Assembly: GCA_019321725.1 (NCBI GenBank) | Contig: CM033106.1 | Coordinates: forward strand, 25,284,118-25,348,117 | Source of the DNA: Paulownia fortunei | Taxonomy: Eukaryota; Streptophyta; Magnoliopsida; Lamiales; Paulowniaceae | DNA length: 64,000 nucleotides | Direction: 5' to 3' | Part shown: in pieces, positions 1 to 13,716 of the stretch | Position numbering within the stretch: position 1 is the first letter of the stretch | Layout of the letters: each line of letters starts with the position of its first letter | Notes under the pieces: model-generated | Databases searched by the model: none | What the model was told of the DNA's origin: nothing | What the model saw: the letters and a program-made list of their open reading frames with translations, nothing else | Program-made: the position numbers and the translations under genes

Positions 1-1600
1 AGAGTAAATGGTGCTTAAACATAGCACTTCCCCAGTGCTGCTTTATCATTTAGTTTTTTCCATTCCAAGCTTTATAGCATTAAAAAATAATTCCCTTAAT
101 TACCAACCACTGAAAGAAGCGGTTTTCATTTACTTGAATCTCATAGACACTGCTCCCCCTGAATCTGCAGTTTACTTAGTCAGGGACAGCATTTTTTAAC
201 AAATCATGCATTATATCAAAGCATACATACCAGAGCACAAGCAGACGCATACATACCAGAGCACAAGTAGATGAGAATTATACGAAGCTTTTTACCAATT
301 TATTACTGTTTGAAATATTGGCTTTGTGGTATCAGATTGTGCATTCTCTACCGGATATTATTTAAATCAACAGGCTGAAAACACAGAAAATAGACCCTTT
401 CCCCTGGAAACATACATAAATTATAACCATATGGGTAAGGTCTAACAACAATTAGTATTCGGAATTGAATGCTAGGAGACACTTTAATGAAACAAAGTCG
501 AAAAACACAAACTCATTGGTTTTCTAAGGTGAAAGCCTTAATATATATGAAGAGAACTTTTAACAAGGCTGTCACAAATCACAAAATGGAAAATAACACT
601 AACTCAAGACAACAATATTCATCCACAAAATCTTAGCCAGAAAATCATTGCAGATCACTTAACTTATTAAAATAAGCCAGATAATCGTGACGTGAACAGA
701 ACATAGAGCTAATCAGCATACATATTAAAAATTGCTCCAACGTTTAAATTTGAACATACACAGAAGCACAAAGAAAAAGGTCTCTGGCCGATATAGAACA
801 CTTAGTACTAAATCAGTGCCTTCCTCTCTTCTCATACGAGGAAGTCACATAGTAATTTCCAAACAAGTACATAAACCTTTTCATTTCTATTTTTGAGCTA
901 GGGGGTACCCACCAAAATTAAAAAAGTTTCCATTTTTTCCTTTTTCTGGGCGTTAAAAGGCAAAAACTCTTCTAATTCTTTAACCCCCTTTACTGAAATA
1001 GCAAAACCCACCAATTTACAAGGGCATACAGATAACTAATACGAATGCATTCAACACACACATATATATAGAACCATTTTCACACTTTCCCAAAGAAGAA
1101 CCAATCTTTACACCACAAGAAACAAGAACTTGGAAGAAAATACAGTTCATACTTCAAGAATACGAAAACTTAAACTACAAAATAAAATTTCACGATAAAG
1201 ACTTACTCAAAGAAAATGGAGGGTCGCTCGATCACCGCCCAGTGATTTTCCTTTTCTAGCTTTTCTCTTCAGGTCATTTTTTCTTGGGTTTCATTAATTT
1301 ATTTTTCCTTTTTCTTTTGTAATAAATGAGCCGATCAAACCGTAGGAAAGAAGAATCCTATTTTCTGGGCTAATTGGTTAGTGGAGAAAAAGGGCAATTG
1401 TAGGTGGAGCACTGTTGCGGTGGGGGGTGTCGTGTTTTTCTTGGTTTCTATAAATCTTTTTGGCCTTTTTCTTTCTTTTCTCCTCTTCTTTTATATGCTT
1501 GCAATTTTGAAAAAGACAACACAGATAAATTGCGTCTAGGAGTCTGCCTATCAGACTTAATACTTCTTTTTCTTTAAATTTTTTTTTCAACAAAAAAGAA
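1..1600. other. Left-edge non-coding DNA; possible 5' leader of a leftward gene
   Basis: No convincing coding sequence is visible on either strand. On the minus strand, a good 5' splice-site match (GTAAGT) lies near 1207, after a stretch without an ATG. That would fit a 5' untranslated exon of a gene transcribed leftward out of the window. The short frames here show no family resemblance. This is inference only. Confidence 0.25.
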
Positions 1601-2700
1601 ATGGCTATGGAAGAAAGATTGATTGTAATTTCTTATATTCTTCACTTGTATTCGAAAGTATTCGTATCCCATTTAAGTTGGGGCGAAGCTAAGTATATCT
1701 CCCCACTTAGTTTTTACTATTTCACCTAGTTAATTGTGCTTTTTCCTATACAATTATTGGCTAATTAGCTGCTAAAGTTTTGACATAATCCTGTTGGTTT
1801 TAATGATCATTTACATAATCATTAATGTATTCGAATATTTATTTTCCTAATTGATTCTTGATGATTTTCCTTTTTTTTATTTATTTTAGTGGTGATTATT
1901 GCTGCTTCACTCTTTCATAAATGGTAAAAACTGCAGTGTAAAAGAATTTTACATTTGGCATGTACAATTATGGTTATTTTGTCACGTCTCCTAGTTTCTT
2001 GGAAAACATTGAAAATTTGAAAAATTGAACTCTTACTATATAAAAAAAAAAAAATTTTAAAAAATATTGCATTTCAACTCATTTAATAATTCTAATTTCA
2101 TGGTCTTACTTTATTTTTCACCAATTTCAAGAAGAATAACGATATTAGGGAAGACATAGAATTAACAGAATGTTAATTTTTTTTATAAGTTTTTAAATAT
2201 ATTTCTAGGATTTTCTTTAATATTTTATATTTAATTTGACTCTGAACTCTATAAAATACCACAAAGTACGTTATGGCTATACAAAATCCATGGAATATTC
2301 CTAGTGATATGTATTGAATATCCATGGGGCATTTTTTTTGCATGTTCATGTTTGTTCACATACATCAAGATTGTGTTTGGTTTGCATTAAATTTGGCCGT
2401 ACCCACATTTTAATTATTAAGAATTTATTGGTCTCAAATAACCATCTCATTTAAATAAGTGGTCCTCTTATGTAATTAATTTTTGCATGATATTGCTGCC
2501 TAACATGCAGGGGCAATTATCTCCTTTTTTTTTAAATCACTAATTAAAATTCTACAAATAATTATGCCATATTAACTATCAACTTATCATCTCTATATGA
2601 TTCAAAAGGTTTTATACACCTTTTCTTATTTTGAAGATGGGTCAAAATCAATACTTCGGAAAATAAACCTCAATGTGATGAAATATATGGAATGTTTGTA

Positions 2701-2930
2701 AGGGTGAATTACAAAAAATTATTATTGAAGTTTAGGCTATTTAAAAAAAAAAATTAAATTTGTAAATTACAAATATTCTTTTGACATTAATTTATATTTT
2801 GTAAACTGTACACATTGAGAGGGTATTTGTGAAATAAAGACAATCCTCAATGGGGTATTTGCAGTTTCAAAATATAATTATTTTTTTTTTAATTAGGTTA
2901 AACTTCAAAAATAATTTTTATAATTCACCC
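2701..2930. mobile_element. MITE-like foldback element
   Basis: The left end reads GGGTGAATTACAAAAAATTA, and the reverse complement of the right end reads GGGTGAATTATAAAAATTAT. The similarity continues inward for about 40 bases through a shared TGAAGTTTA segment. A short AT-rich body of about 230 bp with inverted ends and no coding capacity fits a miniature inverted-repeat element. I could not find a clear target-site duplication. A diverged relative seems to lie at 44519-44772. Confidence 0.55.
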
Positions 2931-5900
2931 ATTAAATAATTATGAATTTGGAAATACTACTAGACAAGGGCATACTTGAAAACAAGATTCCATTTCATTC
3001 TACATTCCACAATTTGGGAAGCTCAGGGTTAAAACCAAAAAAAAAAATTGTATAATACGAGAGTTGACATAATATTTCTCAGTAAAATATTTATTAAATT
3101 CAGAGGGATTTATATTTTCACGTAACTTAACCAATCTCATAATAAATAATTATATAATAAGTCATTCTACCCATATTTTATAATTTTCTTCATTTTTTTA
3201 AAAATATATATATATATATATATAAATTATTGAAAAATGGTAAATTTGATTAATTGAGATGGAGATTTGATTTCAAAAAATTCCTTTTGCCAAACTCGAA
3301 TTAAAGAAGGTGACAATTTTCTGTTGTTGTGGCCCAACTAATACTCTCATTTTGACAAAAAAATCATTTTGTTGTCTGGTAATACTAATAAAGACATTTG
3401 TTCTCATTAATTTCCAAGATTTCCATCTCCATCATCATGTCTATATATTGACTCGCGCTTGTTTCTAGAACCCTTTGTAATGATGAAAACTAGAGCCATG
3501 TATGGTTCTGTTTTCACTGAAAATTCTCATTTTTAATATTTTTACTGAGAATTTAGTTTTGTATTAATATATGTAAAAGTGAAAGTATATTTGAATAATT
3601 GAATGAAAATGAGATTTTATATAGATTTAAAAATAAAAATATATTTAGTTAAATAATTTTGAGGGAATTTTAAATACAAAAATACTTGATAAAAAAATTA
3701 TATTTGTTTATGTGTTTTATAGTGTCATTTTCAGAATTTTTTGTTTGTAATAATTTGTAAAGTTAATTTTAAATATTTAATTTAAATATGATAATTTATC
3801 GGTAATTTGAAAGGTGGTGTCTCCTCTTGGAATAATGTGTTTGAAAATAAGAATATATTAGTTAGTGAAATTGATAGTGGTATGTCCACTTTGAATATTT
3901 AATTTAAATAAGATATTTTGTTTATAAAATTTATAAGTAGTGGATCTGACATAGTTTGAAAATAATAATATTTAAGTAAATATAATTGATTTAGTGGGTC
4001 CCATAATTTAAAATGAAATAATAAGAATAGTGATTCATAACTAACACATCAGAGTTATGTGTATGATTAAAAAATAAAATTATAGGTTTGATATGATATT
4101 TTTTATGGAAAAAAATAAAAAGATAAAATAGATATTTTTATTAAAAATATATTAAATAAATAAATTTTGAAATTTTGAAATAATATAAAATAAAAATTTA
4201 AGTTTAGGAAATACTTACATAGAAGGCCTAGGATTCAAATACCCTCTACATTTCATAATGAATATCGGGTAAAGGACTAACTACATCTAAATTTGGGTAT
4301 CAATTTTTTTCTATAAACATAGACAGGAAGAAATATTTTTTATGTTATCTAAATCAATCTAGTAACCATCTAAAAGAATCGATAATATTCTAGCAAACCA
4401 CATATTGGGAGCAACATACTCGACAACTGACTTATTAAAAATTTAAATTTTTATGAATTTAAATTTTTTTAATGAGCTTAAAGCATAGTTTTAGGATATC
4501 TTAAAAGCCAATGAGCAAAAATAAAAACATTCTATTTTGTAGATGCAACGCACAATTATACAAAATTTGCGGGTTTTTGTTCGATGAAAGGTGAAATAAG
4601 TCGTTCATCAAGTCATCGTAAAATAATACGACTATATATGGATCTTGATTTTGATTTAGAAAAAAACATAAAAGGAACGTGTTATCTCATGTCAAATAAT
4701 TCAATTTTATATATTATTTTTTAATATTTTCCATTTTCCATTCTTCACTAAAATTCAAATTTCAAAGGGAACATGCAAATTGACAAAGAGTTAATTGTGA
4801 AACCTCAAGTTTTAACAAGAAAATAGTGAGGTTTATTAATGAGGTAATTTTATCAAATTTTGGGTCCTCAAAATATATTCTGATCTAGTTTATATAGACC
4901 AAGCTGATAATCACAAAAATCTAAAGCATACTTGTCTGAGTTGCAGTTCTATTGCTTAATCTTGTTGATGCTATTTATTGAATTCATTATATTACTAATT
5001 AATGGTATAAAATGATAATTAGGGTCTGGTGGGCTTTCCAGGCCCATAAGTCACAAAAGTTGGGCTAGTGAAGGAGTTAAGAGCAGCAGCGACAGTGATA
5101 ATAATGAAGATTTTTGGGCTCTCTGTGAAAGACTTAAAGCCCGTTTGGTTTCATTTCTAACATGTGTCGAATGGCCTGCTTACTGCCCAAATTCAGACAC
5201 TCGCCGCGGCGCCTCAGCAGGGTGACCCATTATTTATTAAAATACAAGAAACAAAGTATAAGAAATTCGGTTGCCACCGCATTCAAATTAAAATATACAA
5301 TTAAATTAATTTTAAAATATTGATTAAAAAATAATAAAAATATTTTTTTAAATTAAATATATAAATACTAAAGGAGATTAAATTATTTTTATGTAGAATA
5401 ACTAAAAAAATATAAATTTATGATTTAACTTGAATTCAAAATATTAATATAAAAATAATTTTGAATATACTTTTCCTGTTGATTAAACAAACCAAGATTT
5501 CACTACGACTACAATTTTAGAGACACAAGAAAGCCAAAGCCAATAGGGTAATCTCTCTAATTTTTTACTATTTAAAAATAAAAAAATATATTTATTTTAC
5601 TCATTTTTATTAAAAATATTATTTATTTTTATTTTTAAAATTTATTTTCAAATATATTAATACTTCACGTCTTTTTATACACCTATTAATCTCATTTTCA
5701 AATTTATTCATATATTATTTTTTTCATAAAAAAAATACAATAAAATAAATATATTTTTATTTATAAATATATATAATCTACATTAAAATATAATTATTTT
5801 AAATTATATTTTTATTTTTACATAAAATTTAATAAAATTATTTTCAATCCTAATAATACTAAAAACATGAGAATGAGAATGACAGAAAAAAAAGAGAGAA

Positions 5901-7976
5901 AAAAAAAAAAGAAGAACCTTTAAAATTTTTATGCTGCACTCTTTTCTTCTTTTTCTTTTTCCAAACCCATCTCCGCCGCTGCCCCCTCTAATACCTACAT
6001 TTTTTTATCTCTACCCAAACTTTGCTCGTGTACCACCGCCAACCATTATCCGAGTTATTTGTATTCACCTTTCTTGATGTTTTGAATTTTTAGCAAAAAT
6101 ATTCACTCTAACATTTTTTTTTAAATAAATCTAATAAAAATTTATTTAAATACCAAAATAAATTTATCCCTATACCTTTGAAAAAAATAAAAATAAAAGC
6201 ATAAGTTTCAAAAAACTAAACGGTAGTTATTCTTCATAAGCCACAAATTTTAAAAAAATATATGAGTGAGATCGTAATTTAAACTTTAAGATATTTTCTA
6301 ATGACAAAAAATAGTATATGTTATTTTTTATACATAAAAGATAACCATAACTTTCATAATTATGAATGGTCACAATTTCCAAATTGCATAATTTACAAAA
6401 TAAAGCGTGAGAACTAAGCTTACTTGCAAAGGTCATATTTAATAATACAATAATTAGTATATTTAAAAAAAAATAACAAAAGGATATTATTTTCAACTAA
6501 TATACAAGTTAATCTATACTTTTTATTTTAATAAATATGGCTTAGACTTTAATTCTGATCTTTTACTTGTTATTAAAAATTAATGCATTTCAAGAGGTAA
6601 GTTTTAAAATTATTATGTGTTGTTTTCTCATATAAAAATTAACATTTTCTCTATATTTGTTGATGAGAGTAAAATATAATTTGGTCTCACTTTTATTTTT
6701 AAAATATTTATTTATTTATTTATTTTAAAAAATAGTTCTCATACGTAAAAAATAGTCAATATTATCCATATTGTTGAAGATGGCCTCACATTCAAATATT
6801 GGTCCCTATTTTCATTTTTAAACTATATATTATGTTATTATATATTTCATTAATATTTTTGTGTAAAATGGAAGAGAGTTTCAAAGACTAAAACCCATAA
6901 AAATGAAGCAAATAACCTGTATTTTGTATTCATATCATTTCAAATTTACGAATTTCTCAACAATATAAAAATTACAAATAATTTGAACTTAAATTTTTAT
7001 CCCATATTTCTATCTTTAAATTACTCAATCTCGACTCAAATACTAAAACAATAAAGCCATCGAACGAACTACGTGGCCTAGTGCCCAACAATACAACCAC
7101 CTGATACATATATGTTTTTTTTATTTTTTGATAAGTCTCCTAAATATTTGCAAAACTCATAGTAGGTAATGATTTTATTTTATTTTTTAATAAGAACTAA
7201 TAGCTATTGTTTTCAACTTGGTCTTTTATTTTTTTTTATTTTTTTTGTGAATTGTGGGTCCCATTTTGAAGTTGTTTAATGGAAAAATCTGACTTGATTT
7301 CCTGGGGCTGGCAAAACATCTCTTTTCTGTCGGTGGACAAAAGAAGGTTCTTTTGCAGGATTAAATAATCAGGCCTCGTCAATGATCACCACCGCCACAA
7401 TAAAAATACCTTAAATTAAACCATTCAAGAATTTGTTCCTCCGGTTGATAGCTAGTTTGGTGGAAATTTGCAGTGCGAATTAAGCAAAGCCCTTATCAGA
7501 AAAGAAAAGCTGAACCAAACTGTTTATACACTCCGACTCACAATTACTGTCATGTCTTTTCACTTTTTAGTCCCTGAATTTATATCTTAATTGTAAAGTC
7601 GTCCTCATATTTTTTTTATATATTTTCTTAATGTCATGCTTCCATCTATAAATGGAGAATAAATTGCAGTATAGGAAGTAATTTTTTCATAAACTGTTGC
7701 TCATATTTAGAGTGCAGTTTAGGATATTCATTTCTAATTACGTAATTTTTGGCAAGAAAATTCTATTATTATTTTGTTACGAAGACATTTGAATCCTCAA
7801 TTTGAAATAGTAGGATCTTGAATAATATAATCCATTTATAAATATATGGTGGAATTATAAAATTTAAAAATTTCACTTGATAAATGGATTAAATTGGAAT
7901 TGGATCTAAAATGAAGGGATGAAGTTTACAACAAAGGGCATTTCAATCACCGTGAAAATTTTGGTTGGAAGGAATG

Positions 7977-8300
7977 TTCTTAAAATCGGATCGAATAGAA
8001 TCGACTCATTCAACTTGGAGCAAAAAAGAAATAAAAATAGTTAAATAAATCAGAATTATTATTGTTTTATTTTTATTTTTTTAAAAAATTTTAAACTTGA
8101 TATTTGATTACATATATCTAATTATTTAAATTTTAAGTTTTATTATATGTATTTTTTAATTATTTATTTATTTATTTTTATTTTGTGTATAATGATTAAT
8201 ATATTACATTATCATTTTATATAATATAATAAAATATAATTGATTTTCATCATATTGGTTATACCGATAATTACCATAATTCACTGAACCAATCCGAATT
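7977..8300 (-). repeat. Dispersed repeat family, copy 1 (reverse orientation)
   Basis: The reverse complement of this segment follows the same order of words as two plus-strand segments at about 21695-22090 and 24425-24810: an end rich in CGATT/GGTTCA words, then AATCAATTATATTTT, an ATAAAATGATAATRTAATA segment, a TTTAAATTTTTTAAAAAA-like segment, and a closing GATCCGATTTTAA-like end. No coding capacity is visible. It is probably a non-autonomous DNA transposon of unknown class. Confidence 0.55.
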
Positions 8301-8940
8301 GCTAACATGTAAAATGAGTGTGCTCCAATTATTAAAACACGGATCAAAGAGAAGGATGAAAATGAAAAATAAAAAAGACCAAATAATGACTTTGCAATTA
8401 AGATCTAAACTCAATGATCAAAGTTATCCCTTACTTTTAAGGTAAAAAGTAACAATTATTGGCTTTACTATTAACTATTTTATTGAATAATGTTAAAAAA
8501 AGCTTATCAATGGATCATTACTCAAGTTAAGAAATAGTTGAATAAGTAAAACAAGTTAAGAAATGATTGGGCTAAAATAATTATGTGCAAATATGGAATG
8601 TGCGTATTACACTTTCACATTGATAATGTACTTTTAATGTTAGCCTTTTGATCTAATTATTAAACTAAAGTACATTTATAATACATTTTTATAAAAAGAC
8701 TTGAAACAACACATAATTAAATCCTAAGTGAAAAATAGAAAAGTTCAAATGCATAATTTACATTTGTGCCTTTTAAACTCATAAAGGATATTAATAAAAT
8801 GGAATTAGGTAAATATTATCGTACCGACAGCACAACTAATTGTAATTAGTAGTAAATCAATAAATTATAAGAGAAGAAATTCATATGGTAAGAATTAGAC
8901 AGACTGTCCTTGTCCGTTAGTGGGCTGGTCACTTTCATCA

Positions 8941-9341
8941 ACTAATTTCTATAATTATTCAGCAAGAAAAATAGACAAATCATCATCAATAAAATAAAAC
9001 TAAAAAATAAATATATACACACACAAAAATACAGCAACTTCACAGCCAAAATCCATCTATTATTGCCACTAGCTCCCCCTCCACCCCCACCCCCACTATA
9101 CCACCCCGCAACCCCCACCCACAAAGTCAGTCCACCACAGTCCCATTTTCACACACACAAAAAGCTCAAAATCTTCACACCCCATTTCCTCATATCTCTA
9201 CTTTACTCATCTTCTTCACCAAAAATTGAGCTTGCATTTCGAAGATACATGATCAAGTGATTACAAGAAAATCTTGGATCAAGAGCCAGCTTCCTTGGGT
9301 GTACGCTTTTTGGAAGCTTCTGTTTTCCGAAAGAGAGGAAA
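8941..9341 (+). promoter_or_regulatory. Promoter-proximal region and 5' leader of the KOR gene
   Basis: This stretch upstream of the KOR start codon is pyrimidine- and CA-rich, with runs such as CCACCCCCACCCCCAC around 9080 and CACACACAAAA around 9150. That is unlike the AT-rich DNA to its left and typical of a plant 5' leader. No TATA box or transcription start can be assigned with confidence. Short open frames across it on both strands are products of the biased composition. Confidence 0.4.
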
Positions 9342-12300
9342 ATGAGTATGTACGGTAGGGATCCATGGGGAGGGCCATTGGAGATAGCAGCTGACTCGGC
9401 CACGGACGACGACCGGAGCAGGAACTTGCAGGACTACGACAGGGCGGCGCTGTCGCGGCCGCTGGACGAGACGCAGCAGAGCTGGCTGCTGGGACCGGGG
9501 GAGCAGAAGAAGAAAAAGTATGTAGATCTGGGCTGCATTATCGTCAGCAGGAAGATCTTTGTGTGGACTGTGGGGACTATTTTGGCTGCCGGGTTATTGG
9601 CTGGATTTATTACCTTGATCGTTAAGACGGTGCCGCGCCACCACCACCGCCCGCCTCCGCCGGATAATTACACGCTGGCGTTGAACAAGGCCCTCATGTT
9701 CTTTAATGCTCAGCGCTGTAAGTAAACATATATACAGTCTTAAAATGTGACGTGTTAGTTTTTGCTTGATTTTCGTTTTTGGTTTTACTGGATCCGATGA
9801 ATTTGGGTATTAGGTGGACGGGAGTAAAATTTCATGAAAATTTGAGAATTCTTTTTTTTTTCTTTTTTCTTTTATGAATATTACTTTGTTTTGTTACAAA
9901 GATATGGTAGGGGGATGTAGATAATAATTGTTTTTTTTTTAAATAATTTTCTCATGCATTTTTATATCTGGAGATGATGTGTAGATTTGAAATGTGGGAG
10001 AAAGTAGAAAGAACGACAGATTAAGAATATGCTTACACGAGCATGTTGTCTGCAAGGTTGCGATTGTGTTTGACAATGTTTTATTTTGTTTTTTCTTACT
10101 GGGAAGTAGTCAATTATGATGACATTGTTCAATTTCTGAAGGTTATTATATTATTGTTATTTTCTGTTGGATCATGATTGATGATGGGGCGATCTTTATA
10201 TAGACGAACACATTTGACCTTGGGTCAGAAGGAAGGCTCTATTTGGATGGCGCATTAGCTTTTGCCTTACAAAATTGAAAATTGGAAAGCTTATATGGTT
10301 GACCAACTTGAATTTTAGTCCAACTGACTGCACTTGTTGGCTAATCCAATAATTTACTGATTTTGTTTATCAACTATTGCACTTAGTCTAATGCCTGATA
10401 CTCCAATTTCCAGCTGGAAAACTACCGAAGCACAATAATGTATCATGGAGGGGAAACTCATGCTTAAATGATGGGAAGTCTGATTCTTCAACTTTGTTTA
10501 AAGATCTTACTGGTGGCTATTATGATGCCGGAGATGCAATCAAGTTCAATTTCCCCCAATCTTTTGCCATGACTATGTTGAGTTGGAGTGTGATAGAATA
10601 CAGTGCAAAATATGAAGCAGCTGGAGAGCTTAACCATGTCAAAGATATTATCAAGTGGGGGACTGATTACTTCCTCAAGACTTTTAATTCCACTGCTGAT
10701 ACAATAGATCGAATTGTGGCACAGGTAACACTGCAGAATTGTTGACAACAACAGTCTAAGGGAACTTCAATTGTTTTTTAAAACAGTATTCTGATTATTG
10801 GAAATTTACCAGATTATATCATGTTCCACATCACTGTTGTTGTAATTTTCTAATAGTTTGTTAATGTATTGTCTCTCAATTTGTATGTATTGAAAGGGAC
10901 ACAAATTTTGACTTGATATCTGATCACTTGCTCCCCCCACAAGACAGCTTGTGTTGTCAAAAAGGACTTCCTGATGGATGTGCTAATTTACTGCTTAAGT
11001 TAATCTTTCATGGGCTTAAGTTTAAAGCCCAAATTCTGTGGCCACGCACGAGTATTAAGCATCTGTAGTTTCTTGTTGGCAGGTTGGAAAAGGAGATACC
11101 TCAGGCGGGCCTGGTTCCAATGATCACTACTGTTGGATGCGTCCAGAGGACATTGATTATGATAGGCCTGTAACTGAATGTCATAGTTGCTCAGATCTTG
11201 CTGCTGAGATGGCTGCTGCTTTGGCTTCCGCATCTATTGTTTTCAAGGACAACAAGGCCTACTCACAAAAGCTTGTCCATGGTGCCAAGACTCTCTTTAA
11301 ATTTTCTAGGGATCAGCGTGGTAAATATAGTACTGGTAATGAGGCGGCAATTTTCTATAATTCTACAAGTTACTGGGATGAGTTCGTGTGGGGTGCAGCT
11401 TGGTTGTATTATGCTACCGGTAATTCTTCCTATCTTCAGCTTGCTACAACTCCTGGTCTTGCCAAGCATGCTGGTGCTTTCTGGGGAGGCCCATACTACG
11501 GTGTACTAAGTTGGGACAATAAGCTTGCTGGAGCTCAAGTAAGTAAAACAATTATGTTTATGTGTGTTGTTCTGTTATGTCTGACTTGGATGTTAGTACA
11601 AGTTCCATTTGTGCTTGTTTACACAACTAGCTTTATTACATGGATTGATGTCAGAAAATGTTCATCTGTGTTTTTAATCAAATTGAATTAAGTGGTATTC
11701 CCAAAATGCCAAACTTTTTTTTTTTTTGCCTAATACCTTTTATTTTGGTGTGAGGCCATTATGCCTAATGTTATGTATTCCTTTTTCATCTTGAAATTGC
11801 AGTGCTTCCCTTCCCTGTAATTTGATTATTATGGATAGTGAAAAATAGAGTGATCAATGATCACAGTAGCGGGAATGAATTATACCTATTCTGTAAAATA
11901 AAGAAGTTGGTACAATGTAATCTAGACTTGAAAAGATTTGCCAAACGATGTGCAATTGTTTAGTTTCAACTTGTTTTGCTAAAGAGCTTTTACTAATTAA
12001 TTGTGAACCAATCTTTTGATTCTCTATATAGGTGCTTCTGAGTCGTTTAAGATTATTCCTGAGCCCTGGCTATCCCTATGAAGAAATTTTGAGAACATTT
12101 CACAACCAGACTAGCATATTCATGTGCTCGTTTCTACCGTATTATACATCATTTAACAGAACACGAGGTAATCAATTTTGTTGTCCTGCAACATGTGGAG
12201 AATAAGTAGTTTAGTCCTGTTATGTTTTTAAGTAATCATTCTGGAGAACTTGAACAGGAGGCATGATCCAGTTAAATCATGGAGCACCTCAGCCTCTTCA

Positions 12301-12918
12301 GTATGTAGTCAATGCGGCTTTCTTGGCTACAGTGTTTAGTGACTATATGAAAGCTGCTGATACTCCTGGATGGTACTGTGGACCCCATTTCTACTCAACT
12401 GATGTCCTTCGGGAATTTGCAGAGACCCAGGTACCAGTCATGCTATATGTTTGAAGAATGCTGTTTGACTTACTGCTGATTATTTACTTTAATTGGCATA
12501 TGTGTTCACCTTTCAGATCAATTACATCCTTGGCAAAAATCCTAGAAAAATGAGTTACGTGGTGGGCTTTGGCAATCATTACCCGAGGCATGTCCACCAT
12601 AGGGGTGCGTCTATTCCTAAGAACAAGATCAAGTATAATTGCAAGGGAGGATGGAAATGGAGGGACTCCTCCAAGCCAAATCCTAATACTGTTGTTGGAG
12701 CTATGGTTGCTGGCCCGGACAGGCATGATGGTTTCCATGATGTGCGTACAAACTATAACTATACAGAGCCAACACTTGCAGGCAATGCGGGCCTAGTCGC
12801 AGCTCTTGTTGCTCTATCTGGCCAATCGAGCGCAGGGATTGACAAGAACACAATTTTCTCGGCTGTGCCGCCCATGTTTCCAACACCACCACCTCCACCA
12901 GCTCCTTGGAAGCCATGA
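9342..12918 (+). CDS. KOR1: KORRIGAN-type membrane-anchored endo-1,4-beta-glucanase (GH9A)
   Basis: The gene encodes a type II membrane endoglucanase of the KORRIGAN group (EC 3.2.1.4), which works with cellulose synthase complexes at the Golgi and plasma membrane. Exons are 9342-9717, 10414-10724, 11083-11538, 12032-12167, 12258-12430 and 12517-12918. They join in frame to 617 residues, close to the roughly 620 usual for the family. The cytosolic tail has the family's SWLL (47-50) and YVDLG (60-64) trafficking-type motifs. One membrane helix spans about 72-94. The GH9 domain follows, with YYDAGD (catalytic aspartates), PRHVHHRG (active-site histidine) and [12 protein letters not shown] (catalytic glutamate). 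The C-terminus is the typical proline-rich tail [13 protein letters not shown]. Several NxS/T sites fit glycosylation. The start lies in the family's [13 protein letters not shown] context. All key residues are intact, so the gene looks functional. The neighbouring FRO gene converges on it. The orthology call rests on remembered family sequences. Confidence 0.96.
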
Positions 12919-13210
12919 GTCTGCTCCCATCTTTTTCTTTCTGCTGTGTGACTATGGAGAACAGATACTTGATGTTTTAACTAATTTTGGAAAGATCTTG
13001 AAGTACAAAGGAAGGATACATAGGATAGGCGCATGAAGAGCACTTTGACGACAGCTGGGCTGGGCTAGAGCTGAAAAAGTTGGACTATCTTGAAGAAGTA
13101 ACCGGGGCCAACCCCATTTATTCCAAATTTGTAATATAGTGTGTATGAATGAAACCAACATATATTCTTTGGACAATAGAGTTTGAACATGAACTGTCAA
13201 TTTGCTTCTA

Positions 13211-13216
13211 AATAAA
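13211..13216 (+). terminator. Candidate poly(A) signal of KOR
   Basis: An AATAAA hexamer about 290 bases after the KOR stop codon, in AT-rich DNA, at a plausible distance for a plant 3' end. It is only a motif match, and plant poly(A) signals are loose. Confidence 0.35.
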
Positions 13217-13440
13217 TTTTCTCACAATGTCTTGACAGGTTCAGCATAGTATCATTTTCTTAGTTCTCATACGAAGTTAGTCGTTCGAACTAAATGTTTT
13301 ATCTTAAATGTAAAATTGGAATTGTAAATTTGCACTTGACTTGGGTTCAACACTAGTCAAGCCACACAGAGCACACAGCATGGTGATACTGATATAGCCC
13401 ACACAGCATGGTGCCCGATGGTGTATGGTCAAAACTTGTT

Positions 13441-13554
13441 ATTGCCTTGAGGCAACGATATTCCAACATGGCCCATTGCACGGTGCCTCAACTTATTATT
13501 GCCTCGGGGCACCGATGCTCCGACATGGCCCATTGCACGGTGCGTGAACAAGCC
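13441..13554. repeat. Two diverged 57-bp tandem units
   Basis: A unit beginning ATTGCCTTGAGGCAACGAT at 13441 recurs at 13498 as ATTGCCTCGGGGCACCGAT. The period is 57 bases, and both units contain the shared core CATGGCCCATTGCACGGTGC. The start of each unit is also a small palindrome (GCCTYGRGGC). A shorter related word, CAGCATGGTGCCCGATGGTG, lies just upstream at about 13397. Confidence 0.75.
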
Positions 13555-13716
13555 ATGGTCCCTACTTGTTATTGTGTTAAATGTTCTGCTGTCCAAAATC
13601 AGTGTCTTTATTCTACTCGGTAAATTACGGTGCGTGAACAAGCCATGGTCCCTACTTGTTATTGTGTTAAATGTTCTGCTGTCCAAAATCAGTGTCTTTA
13701 TTCTACTCGGTAAATT
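13537..13716. repeat. Perfect 90-bp tandem duplication
   Basis: Bases 13537-13626 are repeated without a visible mismatch at 13627-13716. The unit starts ACGGTGCGTGAACAAGCCAT and ends ACTCGGTAAATT. It directly overlaps the 57-bp repeats at its left edge. The identity implies a recent duplication. As 90 is divisible by three, open frames run through both copies on both strands, but the peptides have no family resemblance. Confidence 0.9.

Larger units (their letters stand above)
1601..8940. other. AT-rich intergenic DNA
   Basis: About 7 kb of strongly AT-rich DNA without a recognisable gene. It contains a MITE-like foldback at 2701-2930, a (TA)n run near 3205-3225 and one copy of a dispersed repeat at about 7977-8300, each listed separately. 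A small GC-richer patch at about 5195-5225 has no recognisable coding content. Confidence 0.6.

Noticed and set aside
8942..9260. Glycine-rich minus-strand frame and proline-rich plus-strand frame upstream of KOR
   Set aside because: Both arise from the CCACCCCC-rich leader, overlap each other and show no homology.
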